Source of the DNA: an uncultured Pelagibacteraceae bacterium
GTDB taxonomy: Bacteria > Pseudomonadota > Alphaproteobacteria > Pelagibacterales > Pelagibacteraceae
Length of the DNA stretch: 41,055 nt
Assembly: GCA_902559605.1 (NCBI GenBank)
Contig: CACEIC010000001.1
Location: 1-41,055, forward strand
Reading direction: 5' to 3'
Shown here piece after piece: positions 17,008-24,127 of this stretch. A program made the translations under genes and the position numbers. Numbering within the stretch: position 1 is the first letter of the stretch; the number at the start of each line of letters is the position of its first letter. The notes beneath the pieces are model-generated. The model was not told the origin of the DNA, did no database searches, and worked only from the letters and a program-made list of their open reading frames with translations.

Positions 17008-18333
17008 CTACGATCCAACGCAAATCTTATCAATACACATATATTTATCAAATGAATTCAATTTTTGCTTAGTAACAAAGCCTTTCCAAATAGGCCTTGA
17101 TTTAATGTGATATGATAAATTTCCAGCGGCCCATTCATCTCCAAGCACATATATGATAGGCTCATCATGTTGTTCATGCCATGCCATTTGAACCTTTATA
17201 GCTATATCTTTTCCAGGATAATCAGTCCTTTTATCAGTCTGAGATATTGAGACATAACCATACAAAATTGGAGATAATAAAAATAAAAATATAAATCCTA
17301 TTAAAAAAGAATTTAGTTTCTTAATGTTTATTTGATCTTTCAAAAGATAAATAAATAAAGTTCCTAAGAATAAGTAAAAAGGGGTCATCCACATAGTTCT
17401 AATTTTTGATCCGGTTATTAGAGCTGTCATAAAAACCAAAACAATTGGGGCTAAATTGATAAATATTAAAAATAAAAGTTTTTCATCTTTTAAATTTAAT
17501 TTTTTTGGAATTTTTTTTATTAGTAACCAGACTAAAATTAGAAATGGTATTAAAATACCAATTTGTTTCAATGTGAATATCAATGGATATTTAAGATGAT
17601 TTATCATCTGTCCTTCATCCAAACCTGCACGAGCAAAACCATACTTGATAGTAATAAAATCGTTGTTGAATAACCAAATTATATGTGGAATTAAAATTAC
17701 AAAAAATACTTCTAAAGAAACTAAATATTTAAAATCAAATTTTTTAGATTTTTTAAAAAATATCAAATATGCAAACAATAAATCTATTGCTATTAATAAA
17801 TATATAAAAAGATATTTTGATAAAATACCAAATGCTGCTACAGCTCCTAACAAGATGCAATCATAAAGCTCAATTTTTTTACTAATATATATTTTCCAAG
17901 TATAATAAACCGTCAAACACCAAAAAGGTAATTGACAAACATTTACATTAAATTCTGGAGTTGTGAAATTATAGAAGTATATCCCTTCAATAAGAAAAAC
18001 TGATAACAAACTCAAAGTGCCATCATTAAGAATTTCCTGTGATAATTTAAAAATAATGAAAAAAGACACAACTACAAAAATTTGACTTAAAAAATAATAA
18101 GCCCAATCTTGTGGTCCAAATATTTGAAAAAAAACTTCTGGAAAAAACGCACTTAATGGAGGATGTTTGTTAAATCCCCAATCTAAATTACTACCCCAGG
18201 CCAAAGCTTCAATTGTATCCAAAGGTAAATTTGAGTTTGTGATAGTTGGAACAACTGTCCATAGAATTAAGTGAGTCGTTACAAAAATATAAAAAATATT
18301 ATTTATATTTCTTTTGTTTAAGGCCATTTTCAT
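17008..18333 (-). CDS. GT39/ArnT-like integral membrane glycosyltransferase
   Basis: This roughly 441-residue protein has about ten to eleven hydrophobic segments. The first periplasmic loop, containing NSNLPLDTIEALAWGSNLDW and HPPLSAFFPEVFF, matches the dolichyl/undecaprenyl-phosphate sugar transferase family (PMT/ArnT, GT39/83). There, an acidic loop residue and the conserved HPPL motif are typical. The C-terminal soluble part is short (YVLGDEWAAGNLSYHIKSRP). A GTG at 18363 would give a ten-residue longer protein; ATG 18333 is preferred. It leads a minus-strand cluster with a GT2 enzyme and a polysaccharide-lyase-like protein. Together they suggest glycosylation of a lipid, protein or polysaccharide at the outer face of the inner membrane. 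Sugar and acceptor are unknown. Confidence 0.78.
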   Translation of the reverse strand: MKMALNKRNINNIFYIFVTTHLILWTVVPTITNSNLPLDTIEALAWGSNLDWGFNKHPPLSAFFPEVFFQIFGPQDWAYYFLSQIFVVVSFFIIFKLSQEILNDGTLSLLSVFLIEGIYFYNFTTPEFNVNVCQLPFWCLTVYYTWKIYISKKIELYDCILLGAVAAFGILSKYLFIYLLIAIDLLFAYLIFFKKSKKFDFKYLVSLEVFFVILIPHIIWLFNNDFITIKYGFARAGLDEGQMINHLKYPLIFTLKQIGILIPFLILVWLLIKKIPKKLNLKDEKLLFLIFINLAPIVLVFMTALITGSKIRTMWMTPFYLFLGTLFIYLLKDQINIKKLNSFLIGFIFLFLLSPILYGYVSISQTDKRTDYPGKDIAIKVQMAWHEQHDEPIIYVLGDEWAAGNLSYHIKSRPIWKGFVTKQKLNSFDKYMCIDKICVGS

Positions 18334-18406
18334 CAATCTATATGAATAAACCGTTCTTGACACTCATTTATTCATGAATATATTCACCAACTCAAAATAG
18401 CTAAGC

Positions 18407-18823
18407 ATGGTAAGAATTTCAAAAACTTATACTCCAAAAGAAAAAGAGAAATACATGTGTGCTAAGCATTTAGCATATTTTAAGATGAAATTAATGGAGT
18501 GGAAAAAAGATTTAAAGAGATCTAATAATGAGGCGATTTTTCAAGCATCCATGGATGATAATAGTGCATCAGCTGACATAGTTGATCAAGCAAGTTCATA
18601 CACTGAAAAGAATGTAGAGATGAGAGCTATTAATAGACAAATCAAATTAATTTCTAAAATAGATGGTGCATTAAAGAAAATTCAAGATGGAACTTACGGA
18701 TTTTGTGAAGAAACTGGTGAACCTATAGGTTTAAAAAGATTAATGGCAAGACCAGTTGCAACTCTTTGCATTGCAGCTCAAGAAAAACACGAAAAAGACG
18801 AAAAAGTTTACGCTGACGATTAA
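18407..18823 (+). CDS. dksA: RNA polymerase-binding transcription factor DksA
   Basis: DksA enters the secondary channel of RNA polymerase and, with ppGpp, adjusts rRNA and amino-acid promoters. The 138-residue protein has the coiled coil with acidic tip (ADIVDQAS, Asp57 and Asp60) and the C-terminal zinc-finger-like region YGFCEETGEPIGLKRLMARP. Only two of the usual four finger cysteines are visible (Cys100 and Cys121), as in many alphaproteobacterial DksA proteins that fold without a full zinc site. It is divergent from the GT39-like gene across 73 bases and convergent with the GST gene, overlapping it by 4 bases. Confidence 0.92.
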   Translation: MVRISKTYTPKEKEKYMCAKHLAYFKMKLMEWKKDLKRSNNEAIFQASMDDNSASADIVDQASSYTEKNVEMRAINRQIKLISKIDGALKKIQDGTYGFCEETGEPIGLKRLMARPVATLCIAAQEKHEKDEKVYADD

Positions 18824-19443
18824 GGAAAATCTATTTCAGCATCTTTATTTAGTGCTTTAAACCCTTTTACTACAGCTGGACGTTGAGCAATTTCAACAAA
18901 CCACCTAGATAGGTTTTCAAAATTATTTAATCCAATATCATGTCTTTTGTGTCTTGCAATCCAAGACCATGTAGCAATATCAGCAATAGAGTATTTATCA
19001 TTTGCTAAAAACTTACTTTGAGCCAATCTAGCCTCAAGATCTTCATAAATCTTTCTGGTGATTTTGAAGTATCTTTCTTCACCCCACTCACTTTTTCCTT
19101 GGTGATAATAATGAAACTGGTGATGTTGACCTATCATTGGACCAACAATAGCCATTTGAGCCATCAACCACTGATTTATATCTAACCTATCTGCTTCCGG
19201 ATATAGTTTTTTACTTTTCTCGCCCAAATACATAAGTATAACTCCAGACTCGAATACAGTCTTATCATTCTCATGATCTATAATTACAGGAATTTTATTA
19301 AAGGGACTTATTTTTTTAAATTCTGGTTTAAATTGATCTCCACTCAAATTAACTTTTGTAAGTTTGTATTTAAAATCAATTTCCTCGAGCATTATGCTAA
19401 TTTTCCAGCCATTGGGAGTATCAGCAGTAAAGAGCTCTATCAT
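18820..19443 (-). CDS. Glutathione S-transferase family protein (YfcG/YghU-like)
   Basis: This 207-residue protein has an N-terminal thioredoxin-like domain (LFTADTPNGWKISIMLEEID; SPFNKIPVIIDHE with the cis-proline; ESGVILMYLGEK). A C-terminal helical GST domain follows (QWLMAQMAIVGPMIGQHHQF; SIADIATWSWIARH). The TPNGWK start is typical of the YfcG/YghU group, disulfide-bond reductases that use glutathione or glutathionylspermidine. It begins inside the end of the ferredoxin reductase gene (4-base overlap) and is the third gene of a ferredoxin-reductase-GST operon. This suggests thiol redox work connected with the reductant from that pair. The link is inference. Confidence 0.88.
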   Translation of the reverse strand: MIELFTADTPNGWKISIMLEEIDFKYKLTKVNLSGDQFKPEFKKISPFNKIPVIIDHENDKTVFESGVILMYLGEKSKKLYPEADRLDINQWLMAQMAIVGPMIGQHHQFHYYHQGKSEWGEERYFKITRKIYEDLEARLAQSKFLANDKYSIADIATWSWIARHKRHDIGLNNFENLSRWFVEIAQRPAVVKGFKALNKDAEIDFP

Positions 19444-20456
19444 TCTTTTACACCCAATCTATCTTTGATAGTGCTGGATGCAGTTGTAAATTCAAATCTA
19501 TATTTTTCATCTGGTCTTGCATATTTAAAGCAGCCTCTTGCAGCTAAAGCTCCTTCATGAAAACCTGAAAGTATTAATTTTAATTTGCCTGGATAAGTAC
19601 AGATATCCCCAATTGCAAATATCCCTTTTTTATTTGTTTCGAAATTTTCAGTATTTACTGGAATTGTTTTTCTGTCTAAATTTAAACCCCACTCAGCAAT
19701 TGGTCCTAATTGCATTATTAAGCCAAAAAAACCTAAAACATAATCAGCTTTTATAACTTTGCTTTCACCAGACTCACTTTTTATTTCTACACTTTCTAAT
19801 GAGCCATTTCCTTTGACATCTTTAATTGAGTATTTGGTAATTAAATCGATAGTTTTATTATCACTTAATTCTTTTATTTTTTGAACACTGGCTGGTGCAC
19901 CTCTGAATTCATCTCTTCTGTGAACAAGAGTTACTTTTGATGAATTAGATAATTCTATAGCCCAATCAAGAGCACTATCTCCACCTCCAAAAATAACTAC
20001 TGATTTATCTTTAAAAATAGTTTTGTCTTTTATTGAATATAAAACTGATTTTCCGTCATACTTTTCAGCACTTTTAGTTGGGAATTTTCTTGGTTCAAAA
20101 GAACCTACGCCACCTGCTATAACAATATTATGTGTTTCAAATTCTTTACCATTTAGTGTTTTAACAAACCATTTATTGTTTTCATTTTTTAATTCTTGAA
20201 CTCTGTCACTTAAATGAAAGTTAAAATTAAAAGGTTTTATTTGTTCAATTAAATTATTTGTAAGTTCTTCTCCTGTGCATTTAGGAACTGCAGGAATATC
20301 ATAAATTGGTTTGTCTGGATAAAGCTCAATACATTGTCCTCCAATTTTGTCTAAATTGTCTACAATTTCACATTTTAATCCGATTATTCCTAATTGGTGT
20401 GCACAGAATAAACCTGTGGGTCCTGCTCCAATAATAACTACATCTGTTTTAATCAT
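19440..20456 (-). CDS. Ferredoxin--NADP reductase, thioredoxin-reductase-like type
   Basis: This FAD/NADP enzyme moves electrons between NADPH and ferredoxin. From the ATG at 20456 it has 338 residues. An upstream in-frame start at 20522 would run back into the ferredoxin gene and is not needed. The FAD site is DVVIIGAGPTGLFCAHQLG at the N-terminus, the NADP site VVIFGGGDSALDWAIEL at about residue 150, and the second FAD segment GIFAIGDICTYPGK near the end. The thioredoxin reductase CxxC pair is absent from the NADP domain, which places it with the TrxR-like ferredoxin reductases (YumC type). Its ATG shares one base with the ferredoxin stop (TAATG), so the two proteins are translated as a coupled redox pair. 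Confidence 0.9.
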   Translation of the reverse strand: MIKTDVVIIGAGPTGLFCAHQLGIIGLKCEIVDNLDKIGGQCIELYPDKPIYDIPAVPKCTGEELTNNLIEQIKPFNFNFHLSDRVQELKNENNKWFVKTLNGKEFETHNIVIAGGVGSFEPRKFPTKSAEKYDGKSVLYSIKDKTIFKDKSVVIFGGGDSALDWAIELSNSSKVTLVHRRDEFRGAPASVQKIKELSDNKTIDLITKYSIKDVKGNGSLESVEIKSESGESKVIKADYVLGFFGLIMQLGPIAEWGLNLDRKTIPVNTENFETNKKGIFAIGDICTYPGKLKLILSGFHEGALAARGCFKYARPDEKYRFEFTTASSTIKDRLGVKE

Positions 20457-20779
20457 TAAACTTGTTTCTCCGGCATATGTACAGTTAAACCATCTAAATC
20501 TTCTGAAACGATTAATTGACAACTTAATCTGCTATTAGATTTAGGTTCAAAGGCTTGATCTAACATATCATCTTCACCCATTTCTTTCTCAGGCAATTTT
20601 TTGAACCATTCATCATCGTTAATATATACATGACAAGTTGCACATGACATTCCACCTCCACAATCTGCATCTATGCCTGGGATATCATTTTGTATGGCGC
20701 CTTCCATTACACTAAGACCATTAGCAACATCAGCCTCGTGTTCTGTACCATTGAATTCTATATATTTGATTTTTGCCAT
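20456..20779 (-). CDS. 2Fe-2S ferredoxin, adrenodoxin type
   Basis: This 107-residue electron carrier has the adrenodoxin/putidaredoxin cysteine pattern: Cys40, Cys46 and Cys49 in DADCGGGMSCATCHVY, and Cys87 in RLSCQLIV. An acidic stretch (EKEMGEDDMLDQAF) lies between them, where such proteins contact their reductase. It would feed a reductive oxygenase, hydroxylase or Fe-S assembly step, and its reductase is encoded next. Bases 20822-20795 upstream carry a good promoter, which makes it the first gene of the ferredoxin-reductase-GST operon, separate from the proteorhodopsin message. Confidence 0.95.
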   Translation of the reverse strand: MAKIKYIEFNGTEHEADVANGLSVMEGAIQNDIPGIDADCGGGMSCATCHVYINDDEWFKKLPEKEMGEDDMLDQAFEPKSNSRLSCQLIVSEDLDGLTVHMPEKQV

Positions 20780-20794
20780 ATTTAATAAATAATT

Positions 20795-20822
20795 CTTATA
20801 AACTAATTTGCGACTGCGGCAA
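20795..20822 (-). promoter_or_regulatory. Candidate promoter of the ferredoxin operon
   Basis: On the minus strand TTGCCG (20822-20817) is followed after 16 bases by TATAAG (20800-20795). A start near 20788 would leave a very short leader before the ferredoxin ATG at 20779. The promoter lies just downstream of the proteorhodopsin terminator, so the two units look independently expressed. Confidence 0.5.
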
Positions 20823-20856
20823 ATTTTTGAAATTTAGCATTTTCTATTTTTGGACC

Positions 20857-20891
20857 AAAAAAAAAGGCAGGTATGTTTTAGCATACCCGCC
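20857..20891 (-). terminator. Rho-independent terminator after proteorhodopsin
   Basis: On the minus strand the arm 20891-20882 (GGCGGGTATG) pairs over ten positions with 20875-20866, with one G-U wobble, around a 6-base loop. A run of nine T (20865-20857) follows. The wobble pairs well only in minus-strand RNA, and the hairpin sits 22 bases after the proteorhodopsin stop, so the direction is clear. Confidence 0.88.
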
Positions 20892-20913
20892 TCTTTTTAA
20901 TATTAAAAGCTAA

Positions 20914-21684
20914 TTATCTAGCTCGTGCTCCACCTTGTGAAACTGCTGCTGACCAGATTACTAGACCAAAAGCAATTTTGTTGATGAAGTCTGCTAAGTT
21001 GTAAATCACGTTCAATGAGTTAGCGTCTACTCCACCTACTAGGTAACCAAAAATGTAACCTAATGGGTAAATAGCCCAACCGATTGTTACGATCATTCTC
21101 ATAGCACCCCATGCAGTTGCTAATGGCTTATTTCCAGTTTTAGCTGCAATTTTTCCAGCTTCACCAGAGAATACTTCATATAAGATGTAGATCCATCCAG
21201 CCATACCGACTATGAAACCAAGCATAGCATTGATGTAACCTGCTTCTCCTAAGTATCCACCAATTAACATCACAAGCGAACCAATTAATAATCTCCAGAA
21301 GATTGCTCCTGGGATTTTCTTAACTGCTGCTAGAATTAAGTAAAACTCGATCATCTGTAATGGTACAGTGATTAACCAATCAATATATCTATATACTGTT
21401 GGAGAATCTCCAGTCATTACCCATACATCTCTCATGTACATGTAGTGAATGAATGCAACACCAGTTACAAGACCAGCTACTGTTACTGAAGTTTTCCAGC
21501 CTGCTGCAACAGTATTTCTTTCCATGAAGAAGAATACTGTAGCTGCTGCCATACCCATTGCGATTACCCAAAAGGAAATCCCAACGAAGTCGTCAGAAGC
21601 TAACATAGCAGTTGCTGCGTTTGCTGCACCAGTAAGACCAAATAAAGCCACTGCTGCTAATGCAAACATTTTAAGTTTTTTCAT
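20914..21684 (-). CDS. Proteorhodopsin, light-driven proton pump, blue-tuned
   Basis: This 256-residue retinal protein pumps protons outward across the inner membrane in light. Residues 1 to about 23 are a cleavable signal peptide (ending GAANA), then seven hydrophobic helices follow. Functional residues, with E. coli-expressed green proteorhodopsin numbering in brackets, are His80 (75) beside the counterion, Asp102 (97) proton acceptor, Glu113 (108) proton donor and Lys236 (231) for the retinal Schiff base in ADFINKIAFG. Position 110 (105) in TVPLQMIEF is glutamine, the blue-absorbing form found in clear open-ocean water. An AGGGAG ribosome-binding site lies 6 bases before the ATG (21696-21691). 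It has a strong terminator and appears monocistronic. Retinal synthesis genes are not in the window. Confidence 0.98.
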   Translation of the reverse strand: MKKLKMFALAAVALFGLTGAANAATAMLASDDFVGISFWVIAMGMAAATVFFFMERNTVAAGWKTSVTVAGLVTGVAFIHYMYMRDVWVMTGDSPTVYRYIDWLITVPLQMIEFYLILAAVKKIPGAIFWRLLIGSLVMLIGGYLGEAGYINAMLGFIVGMAGWIYILYEVFSGEAGKIAAKTGNKPLATAWGAMRMIVTIGWAIYPLGYIFGYLVGGVDANSLNVIYNLADFINKIAFGLVIWSAAVSQGGARAR

Positions 21685-21898
21685 AAAAAACTCCCTCTCG
21701 TTAGTTTTTTTTAGTTTAAATTTAAACTACGGACAAACCACAAAGGTTTCTCCAAAGTTAGGGGCTTAATATCAAATTAAATTAGTTTGTTGAAGACTTT
21801 TTGCCGCGTTATAAGTGTTGATTTTACTGACTTTTTAAAATTAAATACAACCTGTTGCATAAATTCAATAGAAAAATGACACCAAATAGCAAATCAAA
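21685..21898. promoter_or_regulatory. Divergent control region proteorhodopsin (-) / prpE (+), with an 18-bp palindrome
   Basis: This is the longest gap in the window (214 bases). It holds the proteorhodopsin ribosome-binding site (21696-21691) and an exact 18-bp palindrome, TAGTTTAAATTTAAACTA, at 21712-21729, in the leader 28 bases from the start codon. On the minus strand TTGTAT (21850-21845) and TAAAAT (21826-21821), 18 apart, could be the proteorhodopsin promoter, giving a leader of about 130 bases. On the plus strand TTGATT (21818-21823) and TTAAAT (21841-21846), 17 apart, could serve prpE. No riboswitch fold was recognised. Confidence 0.4.
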
Positions 21899-23794
21899 AT
21901 GAATAGAAATTACAAAGAAATTTACGACGAATCTCTAAAAAATCCTGAGGAATTTTGGCAGAAAGTTTCTGAAGATGTGTTTTGGTTCAAAAAACCAACT
22001 AAGATTTTAAAAAAAAACAACCCTCCTTTCTATAAATGGTTTGAAGATGGTGTAACAAATACATGCTACAACGCCTTAGACCTTCACATTGATCAAGGAA
22101 GGGGTGATAAAACTGCTTTAATCTATGACAGCCCAATTACAGGCAATAAATCAAAGTTCACTTTCAAAGAATTAAAAGAAAAAGTTTCAAAATTTGCAGG
22201 CGCTTTAGATAAGCAAGGAGTTAAAAAAGGAGATCGAGTAATAATTTATATGCCAATGATACCAGAGGCGGTGGTTGCTATGCTAGCTTGTGGGAGAATT
22301 GGAGCAATTCACTCTGTTGTATTCGGTGGTTTTGCTTCAAATGAATTAGCTAGCAGAATTGATGATAGTAAAGCTAAAGTTTTAATCACAGCATCATGTG
22401 GTTTTGAGCCTGGAAGAACAGTTGAGTATAGACCGCTTGTAGATGGAGCTTTAAAATTAGCTAAACACCAAATTGAAAAAGTAATTCTATTTCAGAGAAA
22501 AGATCACGAAGTAAAATTAAATAAGCCATTAGAAATAAGTTGGGATGAAGCGCTATCTGGAGCTAATGATAAAGATTGTGTTGAGATGGGTGCTAATGAT
22601 TATGCTTATATCCTTTATACTTCAGGGACCACAGGTATTCCAAAAGGAATAGTTAGAGATATTGGTGGTCACATTGTTGCTCTTAAATGGACAATGAAAA
22701 ATATTTATAACATTGATCAAGATGATGTATGGTGGTCAGCAAGTGATATTGGATGGATAGTAGGACATTCCTATATTGTTTATGCTCCATTATTCAAAGG
22801 TTGTGCAACTCTTTTATTTGAAGGTAAACCTGTGGGTACTCCTGATGCTGGAGTATTTTGGAGAATAATATCAGAATATAAGATTAAGTCTTTATTCACA
22901 GCGCCAACTGCATTTAGAGCAATTAAAAAAGAGGATCCAGAAGGTAAGTTTTTTTCTAAATATGATTTAAGTTCATTTGAGTCATTATTTTTAGCAGGTG
23001 AGAGAGCAGACCCTGATACTATTAAATGGGCTGAAAATTTACTTAAAGTTCCTGTAATTGACCATTGGTGGCAAACTGAAACTAGTTGGGCGATAAGTTC
23101 AAATTGCACTGGAATTGAAATGCAAGAAACAAAATATGGATCCGCCTGCAAAGCAGTTCCAGGTTATGATGTAAAAATAATTAAACCAGATCAAACAATA
23201 GCTAAACCAAATGAGATGGGAGATATTGTAGTTAAACTTCCACTTCCTCCAGGTACCTTTCCAACTTTATGGAATGCAGACGAAAGATATAAAGAAAATT
23301 ATATGTCAAATTATAATGGATACTATCAAACTTACGATGCAGGGCATATTGATGATGATGGATATATTTGGATTATGTCTAGAACAGATGACATAATAAA
23401 TGTTGCAGGTCATAGACTTTCAACTGGTGCAATAGAAGAAGTTTTGTCTGAACATCAGTCAGTTGCTGAATGTGCAGTGATTGGAATTAAAGATCAGCTG
23501 AAAGGACAATTACCAATTGGTTTAATTGCTCTAAAAGCAGGTGTTTCTAAGGATAATGAGACCATTTCAAAAGAGTGTGTGCAAATGGTTAGAGATAAAG
23601 TTGGACCTGTTGCAGCTTTTAAAATAGCAATTGTTGTTAAAAGATTACCAAAAACTAGATCTGGAAAAGTTTTAAGAGGAACAATTAGAAAGATTGCTGA
23701 CAAAGAAGAATATAAAATGCCTGCAACAATTGATGATCCTGCCATCCTTGATGAGATTAAAGAAGACTTAATAAATAGCAGTATTTTAAAATAA
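21899..23794 (+). CDS. prpE: Propionate--CoA ligase (PrpE-like acyl-CoA synthetase)
   Basis: This AMP-forming synthetase activates a short-chain acid to its CoA thioester in the cytosol. It has 631 residues in acetyl-CoA synthetase layout: an N-terminal PEEFWQ region, GRIGAIHSVVFGGFASNEL, the P-loop YTSGTTGIPKGIVRDIGGH at about 240-258, DHWWQTETSW, the hinge region TDDIINVAGHRL, and the C-terminal KTRSGKVLRG with the catalytic lysine. The RDIGGHIVAL extension of the P-loop and GHRLSTGAIEEVL are typical of PrpE/ACSS3 and differ from Acs (GHRLGT), so propionate is the preferred guess. Acetate cannot be excluded. It overlaps the SMR gene by one base (TAATG). Confidence 0.85.
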   Translation: MNRNYKEIYDESLKNPEEFWQKVSEDVFWFKKPTKILKKNNPPFYKWFEDGVTNTCYNALDLHIDQGRGDKTALIYDSPITGNKSKFTFKELKEKVSKFAGALDKQGVKKGDRVIIYMPMIPEAVVAMLACGRIGAIHSVVFGGFASNELASRIDDSKAKVLITASCGFEPGRTVEYRPLVDGALKLAKHQIEKVILFQRKDHEVKLNKPLEISWDEALSGANDKDCVEMGANDYAYILYTSGTTGIPKGIVRDIGGHIVALKWTMKNIYNIDQDDVWWSASDIGWIVGHSYIVYAPLFKGCATLLFEGKPVGTPDAGVFWRIISEYKIKSLFTAPTAFRAIKKEDPEGKFFSKYDLSSFESLFLAGERADPDTIKWAENLLKVPVIDHWWQTETSWAISSNCTGIEMQETKYGSACKAVPGYDVKIIKPDQTIAKPNEMGDIVVKLPLPPGTFPTLWNADERYKENYMSNYNGYYQTYDAGHIDDDGYIWIMSRTDDIINVAGHRLSTGAIEEVLSEHQSVAECAVIGIKDQLKGQLPIGLIALKAGVSKDNETISKECVQMVRDKVGPVAAFKIAIVVKRLPKTRSGKVLRGTIRKIADKEEYKMPATIDDPAILDEIKEDLINSSILK

Positions 23795-24126
23795 TGCTTA
23801 AGACATACCTTTTTTTAGTAGGAGCAATTATTTGTGAAGTATGTGGAACAATGCTTCTTCCTGTTACTCAAAACTTTACAAAAGTAACACCAACAGTGTT
23901 TTTAGCTGTATTTTATTTATCCGCTTTTTATTTACTCACTTTTGTTGTTGATAAATTACCTATTGCGATTGTTTATGGAACATGGAGCGGACTTGGTATT
24001 TTTACTATCGCAATCTTGGGATATATTTTTTTTAAACAATCCTTAAGCTGGCAAGCTATATTGGGTATGTTTCTTATTGTTGTTGGAGTAACACTTGTAA
24101 ATATATATTCGAGTAAAACTATATAA
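23794..24126 (+). CDS. SMR-family small membrane transporter (EmrE-like)
   Basis: The small multidrug resistance family exports cationic compounds in exchange for protons as a dimer. The 110-residue protein has four hydrophobic helices. The essential membrane glutamate is Glu15 in AIICEVCGTM. The conserved helix 3/4 signatures are IAIVYGTWSGLGIFTIAILG and the closing IVVGVTLVNI. Length and pattern are typical. Its ATG overlaps the prpE stop (TAATG), so it is co-expressed with a short-chain acyl-CoA synthetase. The actual substrate is unknown, and many environmental SMR proteins export guanidinium or quaternary amines. Confidence 0.9.
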   Translation: MLKTYLFLVGAIICEVCGTMLLPVTQNFTKVTPTVFLAVFYLSAFYLLTFVVDKLPIAIVYGTWSGLGIFTIAILGYIFFKQSLSWQAILGMFLIVVGVTLVNIYSSKTI

Positions 24127-24127
24127 C

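Noticed and set aside
20457..20522. Longer start for the ferredoxin reductase
   Set aside because: The extension is ferredoxin coding sequence read in another frame. The ATG at 20456 forms a TAATG junction and starts right before the FAD motif.
20914..21571. Open frames on either strand inside the proteorhodopsin gene
   Set aside because: They are out-of-frame readings of a strongly conserved coding gene, with no ribosome-binding site or recognisable product.
21685..21898. Riboswitch (SAM, glycine or similar) in the 214-base gap
   Set aside because: No conserved riboswitch core or multi-stem fold was recognisable. Only the palindrome and promoter-like elements are supported.
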